A stretch of 54,768 nucleotides of DNA from Psychromarinibacter sediminicola (GTDB lineage: Bacteria > Pseudomonadota > Alphaproteobacteria > Rhodobacterales > Rhodobacteraceae), in the NCBI RefSeq assembly GCF_029168335.1, contig NZ_JARGYC010000030.1:1-54768 (forward strand). The letters run 5' to 3'. A program made the translations under genes and the position numbers. Under the pieces are notes generated by a model, which was not told the origin of the DNA, made no database searches, and was given only the letters and a program-made list of their open reading frames with translations. This document shows, one piece after another, positions 1 to 7,693 of this stretch; position 1 is the stretch's first letter, and every line of letters starts with the position of its first letter.

Positions 1-213
1 CGCGAGGCCGGCTGCTGGTTTCTGTACCTGCCGCCGTATTCGCCCGATCTGAACCCCATCGAACAGGCCTTCTCCAAGCTCAAGGCGCATCTTCGTAAGG
101 CCGGAGCAAGGACATTTGCCGAGTTGTTCAACACACTCCGCAGGATATGCGACCTGTTCTCTCCGGTTGAATGCAGAAACTATTTCCAGGCTGCCGGATA
201 TGCGCCAGGTTAA
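1..213 (+). CDS. IS630-family transposase, C-terminal end (cut by window edge)
   Basis: The reading frame is open from base 1 to the TAA at 211-213 and encodes about 70 residues. It contains [18 protein letters not shown], the hallmark of the last block of IS630-type DDE transposases, in which the E of NPIE is the third catalytic acid. The start and the first two catalytic Asp residues lie outside the window, so I cannot say whether the element is intact. It sits just upstream of polysaccharide genes, a common place for insertion sequences. Family call is firm; activity is unknown. Confidence 0.85.
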   Translation, partial: REAGCWFLYLPPYSPDLNPIEQAFSKLKAHLRKAGARTFAELFNTLRRICDLFSPVECRNYFQAAGYAPG

Positions 214-324
214 CCCCGAAAGACTCTAGTTTGAACGTACGCCAGCCGGGCAAGAGATTCCCCGTCGACCTGCCCATGAGCATGGAATAAGTTCGGCCTG
301 CCGGACCGGTACTGGGAGATGCGG

Positions 325-1290
325 ATGAAGTACTATATCGCGGGCCATCGAGGCATGGTCGGGGGCGCGATCATGCGCCGGCTACAGGCGCGGCAAGCGC
401 GCGGCGAGGCGATGGAGATTGTCACCCGCACCCACGCCGAGCTGGACTTGACCGATCAGGCGGCCGTGCGCGGCTTTTTCGCCGAGGAGCGCCCCGACGT
501 GGTGATACTGGCCGCCGCGCGTGTAGGTGGCATCCAGGCCAACAACAGCTACCCGGCGGATTTTGTCTACGACAATATGATGATCGCATGCAACGTGATC
601 CACCAGGCCTTCTCCGCGGGTGTCACGCGGCTGCTGCAGCTCGGATCCTCCTGCATCTATCCCCGCCTCGCCGATCAGCCGATGCGCGAAGACGCTTTAC
701 TTACCGGCCCGCTGGAGCCCACGAACGAACCCTATGCCATCGCGAAGATCGCCGGGATCAAGCTGTGCGAGAGCTACAACCGCCAGCACGGCACGGATTT
801 CCGCTCGGTGATGCCCACCAACCTCTACGGACCCGGGGACAATTTCCATCCCGAGAATTCCCATGTCCTGCCCGCCCTGATCCGCCGCTTCCACGAGGCG
901 GTTCAAGATGGCCGTGCGGAGGTGACGGTCTGGGGCACCGGACGCCCGCGGCGGGAGTTCCTGCACGTGGACGACATGGCAGAGGCCTCGCTGTTCGTGC
1001 TGGAACTCGATAAGGCCACATACGACGCTAACACCGACCCGATGATCAGCCACATTAATGTGGGCTCGGGCAGCGATGTGTCCATCCTGAAATTGGCGCA
1101 GATGGTGGCAAAGGCGACCGGCTTCACGGGCCGTATTACCACGGATCCCTCAAAACCCGACGGCACGCCGCGCAAGCTGATGGATGTCTCCCGCTTGGCG
1201 CGGATGGGATGGACCGCCCGGATCGGACTGGAAGAGGGCATCGCGGAGACCTATGACTGGTTCCACCGAGCCGAGACACTGCGCGCATAA
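325..1290 (+). CDS. fcl: GDP-L-fucose synthase
   Basis: Makes GDP-L-fucose from GDP-4-keto-6-deoxymannose by epimerisation and NADPH-dependent reduction, a precursor step for fucose-containing exopolysaccharide. The N-terminal Rossmann loop reads GHRGMVG (residues 8-14). The SDR catalytic set is visible as SSCIYP (Ser near 109) and YAIAK (Tyr137, Lys141). At 321 residues it is the usual family length. An ATG at 319 is also possible, but GGGAG at 314-318 abuts it and is correctly spaced (6 nt) for the ATG at 325. The usual partner, GDP-mannose 4,6-dehydratase, is not present; the transposase end sits where it might have been. Base composition is less GC-rich than the rest of the window. Confidence 0.93.
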   Translation: MKYYIAGHRGMVGGAIMRRLQARQARGEAMEIVTRTHAELDLTDQAAVRGFFAEERPDVVILAAARVGGIQANNSYPADFVYDNMMIACNVIHQAFSAGVTRLLQLGSSCIYPRLADQPMREDALLTGPLEPTNEPYAIAKIAGIKLCESYNRQHGTDFRSVMPTNLYGPGDNFHPENSHVLPALIRRFHEAVQDGRAEVTVWGTGRPRREFLHVDDMAEASLFVLELDKATYDANTDPMISHINVGSGSDVSILKLAQMVAKATGFTGRITTDPSKPDGTPRKLMDVSRLARMGWTARIGLEEGIAETYDWFHRAETLRA

Positions 1291-1390
1291 GGCGACAGCG
1301 CGGGAGAAGGTCCTTGAATTCAAACCGGTTTTCCTTTTCTGCGGCTCCAGACCGAGTTTCTTGGCGTTGCGATACCTGAAGGACTGATCC

Positions 1391-2131
1391 ATGCGCATTT
1401 CGGTTGTCACGGCTGTCTTTAATCGGCGCGGCACGATCGGCCAGACCATTGATAGCGTCAAGGCGCAGACATACCGCGACAGAGAACACATCATCCAGGA
1501 CGGCGGCTCGACCGATGGTACGGCCGATGTCGTTGCAGAAAGGAATGCGCCCGGTCTTGTTTGGCTCTCTGAGCCGGACGGTGGAATATACGATGCGATC
1601 AACCGCGGGATCCAGCGCGCGAGCGGCGACGTCATCGGCCTGATGCACTCGGACGACTTCTTTGCGCATAACGAAGTTCTCGATCACGTCGCCGAAGCCT
1701 TCGCCGAACCAGATGTCGATGGTGTTTACGGGGATTTGGACTACGTTTCTGCCGCGGAGCCCAGTCGCATCATCCGGCGCTGGCGCTCGGGGCCGTATGA
1801 TCCTACTCGTCTGACCAAGGGATGGATGCCGCCGCACCCGACACTCTATCTGAAGCGGGAAGTTTTCGAGACCTACGGGCTCTACGATACGTCATATCGC
1901 ATTGCGGCGGATTACGATGCGATGCTGCGATATCTCGCCAAAGGAGAAATCAAGCTCGCCTATATCCCCGAGGTCATCGTCAAGATGCGGGTGGGTGGCG
2001 AGAGCAACCGGTCGATCCCGAAGATCCTCCGTAAGAGTCGCGAGGATCTCCGTGCCCTTCGTAGCAACGGCGTAGGTGGCATTGGAACGCTTGCCCTAAA
2101 GAACTTTTCGAAGGTGAAGCAGTTCTTTTGA
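1391..2131 (+). CDS. Family 2 glycosyltransferase (WcaA-like)
   Basis: A 246-residue GT-A enzyme that should transfer a sugar from a nucleotide-sugar donor in the cytoplasm during repeat-unit assembly. It opens with the typical ISVVTAVFNRRGTI strand, followed by IIQDGGSTDGT (nucleotide-binding region) and a metal-binding acidic motif MHSDDFF near residue 95. A later ADYDAMLRYL stretch matches the acceptor side of WcaA-type enzymes. No membrane segment is seen. AAGGA at 1379-1383 is spaced 7 nt from the ATG. It lies 100 nt behind fcl on the same strand, so fucose or another sugar of the same polymer is a reasonable donor, but the specificity is inferred. Confidence 0.85.
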   Translation: MRISVVTAVFNRRGTIGQTIDSVKAQTYRDREHIIQDGGSTDGTADVVAERNAPGLVWLSEPDGGIYDAINRGIQRASGDVIGLMHSDDFFAHNEVLDHVAEAFAEPDVDGVYGDLDYVSAAEPSRIIRRWRSGPYDPTRLTKGWMPPHPTLYLKREVFETYGLYDTSYRIAADYDAMLRYLAKGEIKLAYIPEVIVKMRVGGESNRSIPKILRKSREDLRALRSNGVGGIGTLALKNFSKVKQFF

Positions 2132-2199
2132 TTGCTACAGGTCAGCGCAAAAGACCGCCTAACAAAGTCTCCAGTCACCTACTCCCGGAATGTGACCTG

Positions 2200-3105
2200 C
2201 TATAGCCACACATTGTGCTCAGCATGCTCCAGGTAGCGGCCCAAAACATTCACGCATTTCCAGCCACCCGCTCGCATGATCGCGGCCGTGTCGTGCCCGG
2301 CGCACAGGAGGTCCTGAGCGGCACCCACGCGCAGGGAATGGCCACTGAAGGCGTTCACGAGGCTCGCGTCGAGGCCGGCACTTCGGGCGGCCGACTTGAT
2401 GACCGCCTTCACGGTCGTCGTGCTGAGCGTTCGATTGATGGGTTTCAGCTGGTAGATCGGACAGAACAGCGGCTCGATAGCAATGCCCCGCCAGCCCAGC
2501 CACGCGTCCACGAGGTCGCATGTCCGCCGGGACGTGAAGGCGATCCGTCCCTCGCCGAATGGATCGGCCTTGCCTCGCCGGATGAGCACCTTGAGGGTGC
2601 CGTCGGCACGCCACGTCAGATCGGATTGTCGTAGAGCAACGAGTTCCGACCGCCGCGCCAGGATGTCGTAGCCGATCGACAGCAAGGCGCGATTTCGCAG
2701 CCCCCACGGGGTTTCGGGCTGTACCTCCAGAAATCGATCGAGATACTCACGGGTCAGGCCCTTTGCCTGGACCGGTCGGGTATGCTTTGCTCGGCGAACG
2801 CGGCGGAGGGTCAGGTTGATGTCTTCGTCCTGGGTCGGATCTGGAAGTCGGAGCAAACGGTGGGCTTTTCGAATGGCATAGAGACGGCGCCGGACGGAGG
2901 CGGGGGCCAGTTCCGGCGCCTGCGCCTCAAGAAAGGCGCAGACGGTTCGGACCTCTGCCGGAAAGGGGGGCAGGCCGCGCTCGGAACACCAGGCCACGAA
3001 AATCTCGACGTCCGAGTAGTAGGAGCGCATGGTGGCGGGCGCATAGGCGCCCTCGAGGCGCTGGAATTCGGAACGCCAGTTCATTTGTCGGTTAACACCA
3101 TCCAT
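2200..3105 (-). CDS. Tyrosine recombinase / integrase
   Basis: About 301 residues with an N-terminal SAM-like core-binding domain (roughly 1-105) and a C-terminal catalytic domain. Catalytic residues are recognisable: Arg in ARRSELVALR, HSLR (His and Arg of box II), the Trp of GGWK in the His/Trp position, and the nucleophile Tyr in LGRYLEH near the C-terminus. It therefore appears complete and potentially active. ATG codons at 3105 and 3084 and a TTG at 3111 are all in frame, none with a strong ribosome site; 3105 is chosen for length. It is transcribed divergently from the HTH gene at 3144 across a perfect inverted repeat. It lacks the extra patch of integron integrases, so an island or phage-type recombinase is more likely. 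Confidence 0.9.
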   Translation of the reverse strand: MDGVNRQMNWRSEFQRLEGAYAPATMRSYYSDVEIFVAWCSERGLPPFPAEVRTVCAFLEAQAPELAPASVRRRLYAIRKAHRLLRLPDPTQDEDINLTLRRVRRAKHTRPVQAKGLTREYLDRFLEVQPETPWGLRNRALLSIGYDILARRSELVALRQSDLTWRADGTLKVLIRRGKADPFGEGRIAFTSRRTCDLVDAWLGWRGIAIEPLFCPIYQLKPINRTLSTTTVKAVIKSAARSAGLDASLVNAFSGHSLRVGAAQDLLCAGHDTAAIMRAGGWKCVNVLGRYLEHAEHNVWL

Positions 3106-3112
3106 AGCCAAT

Positions 3113-3135
3113 ATATGAGCTATTTCAGCTCATAT
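3113..3135. promoter_or_regulatory. Perfect 9-bp inverted repeat, candidate operator
   Basis: ATATGAGCT (3113-3121) and AGCTCATAT (3127-3135) are perfect reverse complements separated by ATTTC. The 23-bp element fills the gap between the divergent integrase and HTH genes, so a dimer bound here could control both. The HTH protein encoded 9 bp away is the obvious candidate binder (inference). Confidence 0.6.
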
Positions 3136-3143
3136 GGCAAGCC

Positions 3144-3398
3144 TTGAGCCTCACGGGCCAGCAACTTCGGGCGGCGCGGGGGGCTCTGACATGGTCTCTC
3201 GAAACGTTGGCCGCTGCATCTGGTGTCTCAGTAGCCACGCTGAAACGGTACGAAGCTGTGGATGGTCAGCCTAATTCGCGAAAGGATCATCTTCGACGTC
3301 TGAGGGAAGTATTCGAGGCTGCTGGCATCGAGTTCATTGGCACGCCGGAGGACCGCCCCGGTATTCGCATCGGGCCGCCGCCCTTGGGGCCGGAGTGA
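3144..3398 (+). CDS. Small XRE-type helix-turn-helix regulator
   Basis: An 84-residue protein that starts at TTG. Residues 6-45 form a Cro/XRE-like HTH: LRAARGALTWSLETLAAASG, then VSVATLKRYEAV as the recognition part. The remainder (VFEAAGIEFI) is the short tail common in single-domain XRE regulators encoded by mobile elements. It is divergent from the integrase across a perfect palindrome and overlaps the next gene by GTGA (3395-3398), so it is probably translated together with the VanZ-like gene. Role inferred: control of the integrase and of its own operon. Confidence 0.8.
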   Translation: MSLTGQQLRAARGALTWSLETLAAASGVSVATLKRYEAVDGQPNSRKDHLRRLREVFEAAGIEFIGTPEDRPGIRIGPPPLGPE

Positions 3399-3784
3399 GA
3401 GCACCGGCAATTATTCCCGTCAGTCTTCGCGTGAAGCGGAAACGTCGGCAGCTGGCCTTGGCACTGACAGCGCTCGTGTCGGTTGCCTTGCTCGTCCTGA
3501 CGTTGACGCCGATCGAAGGACCCCCCGGTCATCCTCATGCCGATAAGCTCTATCATTTTCTGGGCTTTGCCGTTCTGGCGCTGCCTTGTGCCGCACTGTT
3601 CCGGCGCGCCTTGCTCTGGGTCGTACTTGTGGCGGTGGCACAGGCCGGGCTGATCGAGCTCGTTCAGCCCCATATCGGGCGCGACGCCGAGTGGTTCGAT
3701 TTCTGGGCCGATCTGGCCGGGATCGCGGTCGGCGCCGGCCTCGGGCTCTGGCTTCCTCGGCAATTGCCGGCCTCCAACGCTTAG
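3395..3784 (+). CDS. VanZ-like small membrane protein
   Basis: 129 residues, starting with GTG that overlaps the HTH stop codon. Three to four hydrophobic segments are visible: LALALTALVSVALLVLTLTP, LYHFLGFAVLALPCAALF, LLWVVLVAVAQAGLIELVQP and the final AGIAVGAGLGLWLP. The pattern DKLYHFLGFAVLA, then ELVQP and DFWADLAGIAVG, is typical of VanZ-like (PF04892) proteins, whose biochemical role is unknown outside teicoplanin resistance. The resistance meaning should not be transferred here. Coupling to an HTH gene suggests regulated expression. Confidence 0.72.
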   Translation: MRAPAIIPVSLRVKRKRRQLALALTALVSVALLVLTLTPIEGPPGHPHADKLYHFLGFAVLALPCAALFRRALLWVVLVAVAQAGLIELVQPHIGRDAEWFDFWADLAGIAVGAGLGLWLPRQLPASNA

Positions 3785-3902
3785 GTGAGCTTGCGGCAGC
3801 GCGCTCTCCTCGAGCCGAGAGTGGCCTGCCTCCACAAGTCGTCGTCGACGAGAGCATGACCCGACCGCGACCGCCCCATTCGCGCGGTCGTAAAAAGCTC
3901 CC

Positions 3903-3931
3903 TTGACTCCGGCTACATGTAGCGTTATACA
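3903..3931 (+). promoter_or_regulatory. Sigma70-type promoter with palindromic spacer
   Basis: TTGACT (3903-3908), a 17-bp spacer and TATACA (3926-3931) form a near-consensus housekeeping promoter, rare in clarity for this genome. The spacer holds the 12-bp palindrome GCTACATGTAGC (3912-3923), and TGTA/TACA half sites flank the -10. That layout suggests repression by a dimeric regulator. The promoter drives the two unknown genes at 3992 and 4545. Confidence 0.6.
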
Positions 3932-3991
3932 TCCACCATCACCACAACCAAATCTTGGAGAGCGACGTGAAACCAAGAAGGGAGTGGTGTT

Positions 3992-4540
3992 ATGTCACCC
4001 AAAGATCATGGACCCAAGGCCGAACTGCTCGCGCTGATTCCACGCGTGCAGCCTTTGCCCGGAGAAGACGGCGCGCAGCTTGAGGCGCTCAGGAAGGCCA
4101 TCATGGCGCAGCTTGAGCCGACATTGCCGCTGCAAGTCGCCTTGGTCGAGCGGATTGTCGAGTGTCACTGGGATCATTTCCGGAGCCTGACGCTCACGCG
4201 GGACCTGGAGATCGCAAACCGTCGCAAGGCGGTCCTTGGGTTGCTGTCGAGCAATGGTACCACGGTCGTTCCCGAACAGGAGCACCTAGGGCTTGCCGAA
4301 GCGGCTGTCTCCGAAAACAGCGCAGCACGTAAAAGCGCCATGATAACACTCGAAGTGAAATACCGCATCTCCGAAAGCGACATACGCGCCCAAGCTTACC
4401 TCGATCATATGACCGCCATGGAGGCGATGGAACGCAGGCCGATGCGGAATGACCAACGTCTACGCGACCTGATGAAATACTATTGGGACCTCAAGCAAGC
4501 AGATACGCTCGACCAGGTGCCCGATGCCGAGGTCATGTAG
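3992..4540 (+). CDS. Uncharacterised protein, first gene of a coupled pair
   Basis: 182 residues that I do not recognise. The protein is soluble and mostly helical by eye, has no signal peptide or membrane segment, and contains one Cys (IVECHWDHF near residue 62) and a helical region VSENSAARKSAMITLEVKY. The C-terminal part (QRLRDLMKYYWDLKQ) looks amphipathic. GGGAG lies about 8 nt before the ATG. A strong sigma70-like promoter precedes it and the next gene starts 4 nt after its stop, so the two are surely co-transcribed. The pair lies in the integrase-bearing, lower-GC segment, consistent with cargo of a mobile island. Confidence 0.75.
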   Translation: MSPKDHGPKAELLALIPRVQPLPGEDGAQLEALRKAIMAQLEPTLPLQVALVERIVECHWDHFRSLTLTRDLEIANRRKAVLGLLSSNGTTVVPEQEHLGLAEAAVSENSAARKSAMITLEVKYRISESDIRAQAYLDHMTAMEAMERRPMRNDQRLRDLMKYYWDLKQADTLDQVPDAEVM

Positions 4541-4544
4541 GATC

Positions 4545-5195
4545 ATGACGACTGACCGCCAGCGCGCCGCCAATCGCGCCAATGCCCGCAAGAGCACGGG
4601 GCCGAAGTCGGCCCGCGGAAAACGCGCGGCCGGGCAGAACGCCGTGAAGCACGGGCTGACCCGTCCACCCCCGCTTAACGAGGTCCTGAGATGGGTCCGG
4701 ATTTACCTTGAGGATGCCACAGTGACCATGGCGGATCTGGGCGAGGACCCGCTGTCACGCGCCGTGCTTGATCTGACGCAGGCGGAAGCCCAGCTGGAGC
4801 GCGCCTATGACGCCGAGCGCCGCTCGACCGCCGAGCTTGCCAGATATGCCCGGACCGACAAGGAGCGCGATCCGCGCCGGCTTGCCGCTGACGGGGTCGA
4901 TCTGGACGACCCCGCCGTGCTGACCTTTCTGCTGGGTCGTCCGCTGGAGCTTGAGGCTGGCATGTCGCACAAGGAGAAGGAGAAGGCGAAAAAGGTGCAT
5001 GAGATGGACCAGGAGACGTTTCGCATTCTCCTGGCCCGGAGCCGGGGGCACCTGAAAAAGCGTGCGGACGAGCTGGAGCGGCTGCAGCGCTATATCCGGG
5101 CGGCCGAGCGGCGGAAACGAGAGGCGTTCAATGTGTGGTTTGCGGCGCGGGCCGAGGCGGCCGATCAGAATTTACAAAACGAAGCCAATTTCTAG
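4545..5195 (+). CDS. Uncharacterised protein with ANARKSTGPKS...NAVKHGL N-terminal motif
   Basis: 216 residues. The basic N-terminus reads NRANARKSTGPKSARGKR followed by NAVKHGLT. This short motif recurs at the N-terminus of many unannotated bacterial proteins, often in mobile or repetitive contexts, and has no established function that I know of. The rest is rich in Lys, Glu and Arg and predicted helical, with likely coiled coils near residues 75-100 and 145-205 (for example KKRADELERLQRYIRAAERR). An ATG at 4524 inside the previous gene is in frame, but the ATG at 4545 gives the motif at the usual place and a 4-nt gap. A nucleic-acid-binding role is only a guess from the basic N-terminus. 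Confidence 0.72.
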   Translation: MTTDRQRAANRANARKSTGPKSARGKRAAGQNAVKHGLTRPPPLNEVLRWVRIYLEDATVTMADLGEDPLSRAVLDLTQAEAQLERAYDAERRSTAELARYARTDKERDPRRLAADGVDLDDPAVLTFLLGRPLELEAGMSHKEKEKAKKVHEMDQETFRILLARSRGHLKKRADELERLQRYIRAAERRKREAFNVWFAARAEAADQNLQNEANF

Positions 5196-5520
5196 TCAGG
5201 GTTGTATTTCGGCGAAGTGTCAGGGGGCAAGTGATTGGTGTCAAAGCAAAAAGGCGGCTCGCATGACCTCGATGCAAGGCCGCCCCGGCGACTCCAATTC
5301 CCGATAACGCCAGGCATCGGTTTCGGACAAGCGGATCACCTCCGAAAGAGGTCATTCCGAATGAGCGTTGCGCGCCAACCGGTTCGAGCGCTCCCGCGAA
5401 CGGGTACCGGTTTTCAGCCGAGAAGTTGGATGACGCGAGCGCGCTGCTCTCCGGACGAGAAGTCCTTTCCCCACGACAGACCCGCCTCACGCCACGCGCG
5501 CCTGCCAGACGACCGACGCA
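5196..5520. other. Intergenic region between convergent genes
   Basis: 325 bases between the unknown gene and the 3' end of the Wzc-like gene. Apart from the minus-strand terminator at 5244-5284, I see no credible ORF, RNA gene or repeat. Confidence 0.6.
5244..5284 (-). terminator. Rho-independent terminator of the Wzc-like gene
   Basis: Read on the minus strand, GGCGGC (5284-5279) pairs with GCCGCC (5258-5253) around a partly paired loop, followed by TTTTTGCTTTGA. A stem plus T-tract about 240 nt past the stop codon suits termination of the leftward polysaccharide transcript. Confidence 0.6.
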
Positions 5521-7674
5521 TCAGCGGACGTCGTAGTAGTCCTTCCCATAACTGCCATAGGCGCCATACTTGCCGCCATAGCCATATTTCTTCATCCCCT
5601 TCGGATCGATCTGGGACAGGACCGTTCCGGTGACCCGCAGCCCGACCGAACCGAACTCGCGCAGCCCGGCCTTGACCTGCGCCGCGGCGGTCTCGTCCCA
5701 TTTGACGGTATAGAGGATCGCGTCGGCCTCGCCGCCCATGATGCGGGCGTCCGGCACGACGAGCGATGGCGGCGCGTCGATGATCACGTAGTCATATGCG
5801 GCGCGCGCGGATTCCAGGAAGTCGTGGAACCGCTGGGACGAAAACAGGTCGCCGGCATTGATCGAGGACTTCTCGCCCAGCAGCACATCGGCCCCGAGGC
5901 GGCTATCGTGCAGCACCGCCTCCGCGAGCGTCAGCGTGCCGGAGACCACCTGGACCAGGGTGCCGGGCGGCTTGCCCCGGAAGTATTGGTAAAGCGTGCG
6001 GCGCCGGATGTCGCCTTCGACGAGCAGCACGTTCTTGCCCAGGCCCGCGAGATTGTGCGCAAGCGCGATGGCCAGCGTCGTCTTGCCCTCTCCGGGGATC
6101 GAGGACGTCGACAGGATCACCTTCGGCGGGCGGTCGACATTCGACATCAGCAGCGAGGTGCGCAGGTTGCGGATCGCCTCTGCCGCCGCGGATGTCGGGT
6201 TCTTGTCCAGATAGTCGATCAGGGCCGCGCGCCGGCGGATCGGAATCCGCGGCACCTGTCCCACGACCGTGTGGGCGGTGGCCTGTTCGAGGTCCTCGGC
6301 GGTCCGGAAGCCCTTGTTCAGGAACTGGCGCAGCAGGATGACAGCGGCCCCCAGCATCAGCCCCAGAACCAGGGCCAGGGCCAGGATCATCGAGGTCCGC
6401 GGCGCCACCTGTTTACCCGGCAGGGCAGAGGCCAGCATGCGGCTGTCGGCCTGTTGCAGACCGATCTGGATCGAGGTCTCCTTCAGCCGTGTCAGGAAGG
6501 TCTCGTAAAGTACCCTGGTCGCGTCGGCATCGCGCATGAGCTGGGAGAGCTCCTGGCGTTGCCCTTCGCGCTCCTCGATCTGCGCCAGCAAATCGTCATG
6601 ACGCGGCTCGAGCGATGTCAGCTGTTGCTCCGCCGCGTCGGCCCGCTCCCGCGCGTCTTCGATCAGCGTGTCGAGGCGGGCGCGGAACGCCGCAGGCTCC
6701 CCGGCCACGGCGGCGTCCAGCGCCCCCTGCAGCGTCGCGTCGCCGGCGAGCGCCGCAGCCGCTTCGAATTCGCCGGTCTCACGGAACTCTTCGAGTTGAG
6801 CCGCCCGCGCGGAGGCGGCCTCCGCCGTCTCGCGAAGCTCCGTCATGCGCTCTTCCAGATCGCGCTCCTGTAGCTTGAGCGCCTGCAACCCGGCCTGTGT
6901 CTCGAAAGCGCCGCTCGACTGAAGATCGAGGATCGCATCCTCTTGTTCCTTCAGTTCGTGCTCCAGCTCGCTGACCCGCTCGGACAGCCAGTCCACCGCG
7001 TATTCGGTGGCCGCGAACTTGGTCTCGATCTGGTCGTCGAGATAGATCTGGGCCAGCCGGTTGACCATGTTCGCGGACTTCTCGGGATCGCCGGTCGTCG
7101 CGCGGAGGCTGAAGATGTAGCTTTCTCGTTCGTTGCTCGCCGTGATCGCGGCCGAAACGTTTTCGACCGTCTTGTCGAATATCTGCCTGTCCGTCGGCGG
7201 GGCCTCTTCTGCGGCGTCCATGCCGAGCCAGGACTTGGCCAGTGAGATCACGGTCGACGGGGAAAACGCGGACGGTTCGGTCAGCGAAGGGTTGAACTCC
7301 GGGTCTTCCAGCAAATCCAGGTCCCGGACCAGTTCTTCGATCAGGGGCCGCGCCACCATGATCGACAATTCGGTGTTCAGCGCCGGCGCATCGGTCGAAA
7401 CGCCCGAGACGACGCTCTCGACGTCCACGACCTGCTGGTCGCGGGCCTCGAGCACCAGGCGCGACGTCGCCGAGTACTGCGGCTCGGCGACGCCGAACGC
7501 ATAATAGCCGCCCGCCGCCACGGCCAGAATCGCGAAAAGGGCAATGACCCACTTGCCGCGCCACAGCGCGCCGAACAGTTCGAGCAGGTCGATTTCGTCG
7601 TCCGCTGCCGGAACCGGGGCTTCTTCGCGCGCATGCGGGAACCGAACAACCGGGCTACTGGTGATTTCTGTCAA
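5521..7674 (-). CDS. Polysaccharide chain-length regulator / BY-type tyrosine kinase (Wzc family)
   Basis: About 717 residues, inner membrane. A Wzz-type N-terminus (EIDLLELFGALWRGKW) leads into a first membrane segment near residues 43-60, a long periplasmic coiled-coil region (about 190-400) and a second membrane segment near 425 (LALALVLGLMLGAAVILL). The cytoplasmic kinase follows with Walker A SSIPGEGKTT (near 522), Walker A' LLVEGDIRR and Walker B YVIIDAPP. The last ~22 residues hold seven tyrosines, the expected autophosphorylation cluster. It controls polymerisation and export of the exopolysaccharide made by the neighbouring sugar genes. In-frame starts exist at 7815, 7713 (ATG without a ribosome site) and 7674 (TTG after AAGCAGG). 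I prefer 7674; the start is uncertain because of a short overlapping leader frame. Confidence 0.9.
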   Translation of the reverse strand: MTEITSSPVVRFPHAREEAPVPAADDEIDLLELFGALWRGKWVIALFAILAVAAGGYYAFGVAEPQYSATSRLVLEARDQQVVDVESVVSGVSTDAPALNTELSIMVARPLIEELVRDLDLLEDPEFNPSLTEPSAFSPSTVISLAKSWLGMDAAEEAPPTDRQIFDKTVENVSAAITASNERESYIFSLRATTGDPEKSANMVNRLAQIYLDDQIETKFAATEYAVDWLSERVSELEHELKEQEDAILDLQSSGAFETQAGLQALKLQERDLEERMTELRETAEAASARAAQLEEFRETGEFEAAAALAGDATLQGALDAAVAGEPAAFRARLDTLIEDARERADAAEQQLTSLEPRHDDLLAQIEEREGQRQELSQLMRDADATRVLYETFLTRLKETSIQIGLQQADSRMLASALPGKQVAPRTSMILALALVLGLMLGAAVILLRQFLNKGFRTAEDLEQATAHTVVGQVPRIPIRRRAALIDYLDKNPTSAAAEAIRNLRTSLLMSNVDRPPKVILSTSSIPGEGKTTLAIALAHNLAGLGKNVLLVEGDIRRRTLYQYFRGKPPGTLVQVVSGTLTLAEAVLHDSRLGADVLLGEKSSINAGDLFSSQRFHDFLESARAAYDYVIIDAPPSLVVPDARIMGGEADAILYTVKWDETAAAQVKAGLREFGSVGLRVTGTVLSQIDPKGMKKYGYGGKYGAYGSYGKDYYDVR

Positions 7675-7693
7675 GACCTGCTTCCGCTGACAT
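7655..7693 (-). other. Possible 12-codon leader ORF overlapping the Wzc start
   Basis: The best ribosome site here, GGAGG (plus-strand CCTCC at 7701-7705), is spaced 7 nt from an ATG at 7693 that is out of frame with the kinase. That frame encodes MSAEAGLDRNHQ and stops at 7655-7657, spanning the TTG start at 7674. It could act by translational coupling or attenuation, or be a sequencing frameshift that hides the true kinase start. Confidence 0.35.

Noticed and set aside
288-290. TAA at the end of a short frame ([17 protein letters not shown]) as the tail of a disrupted gmd
   Set aside because: The fragment is too short to match to any family and the IS end leaves no longer coding stretch to support it.
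2200-3105. Integron integrase with attI
   Set aside because: The specific extra motif of integron integrases is not visible and no attC-like cassettes follow.
3144-3398. HTH gene as an antitoxin with the VanZ-like protein as toxin
   Set aside because: The VanZ-like protein is a multi-pass membrane protein without toxin features; overlap alone does not make a toxin-antitoxin pair.
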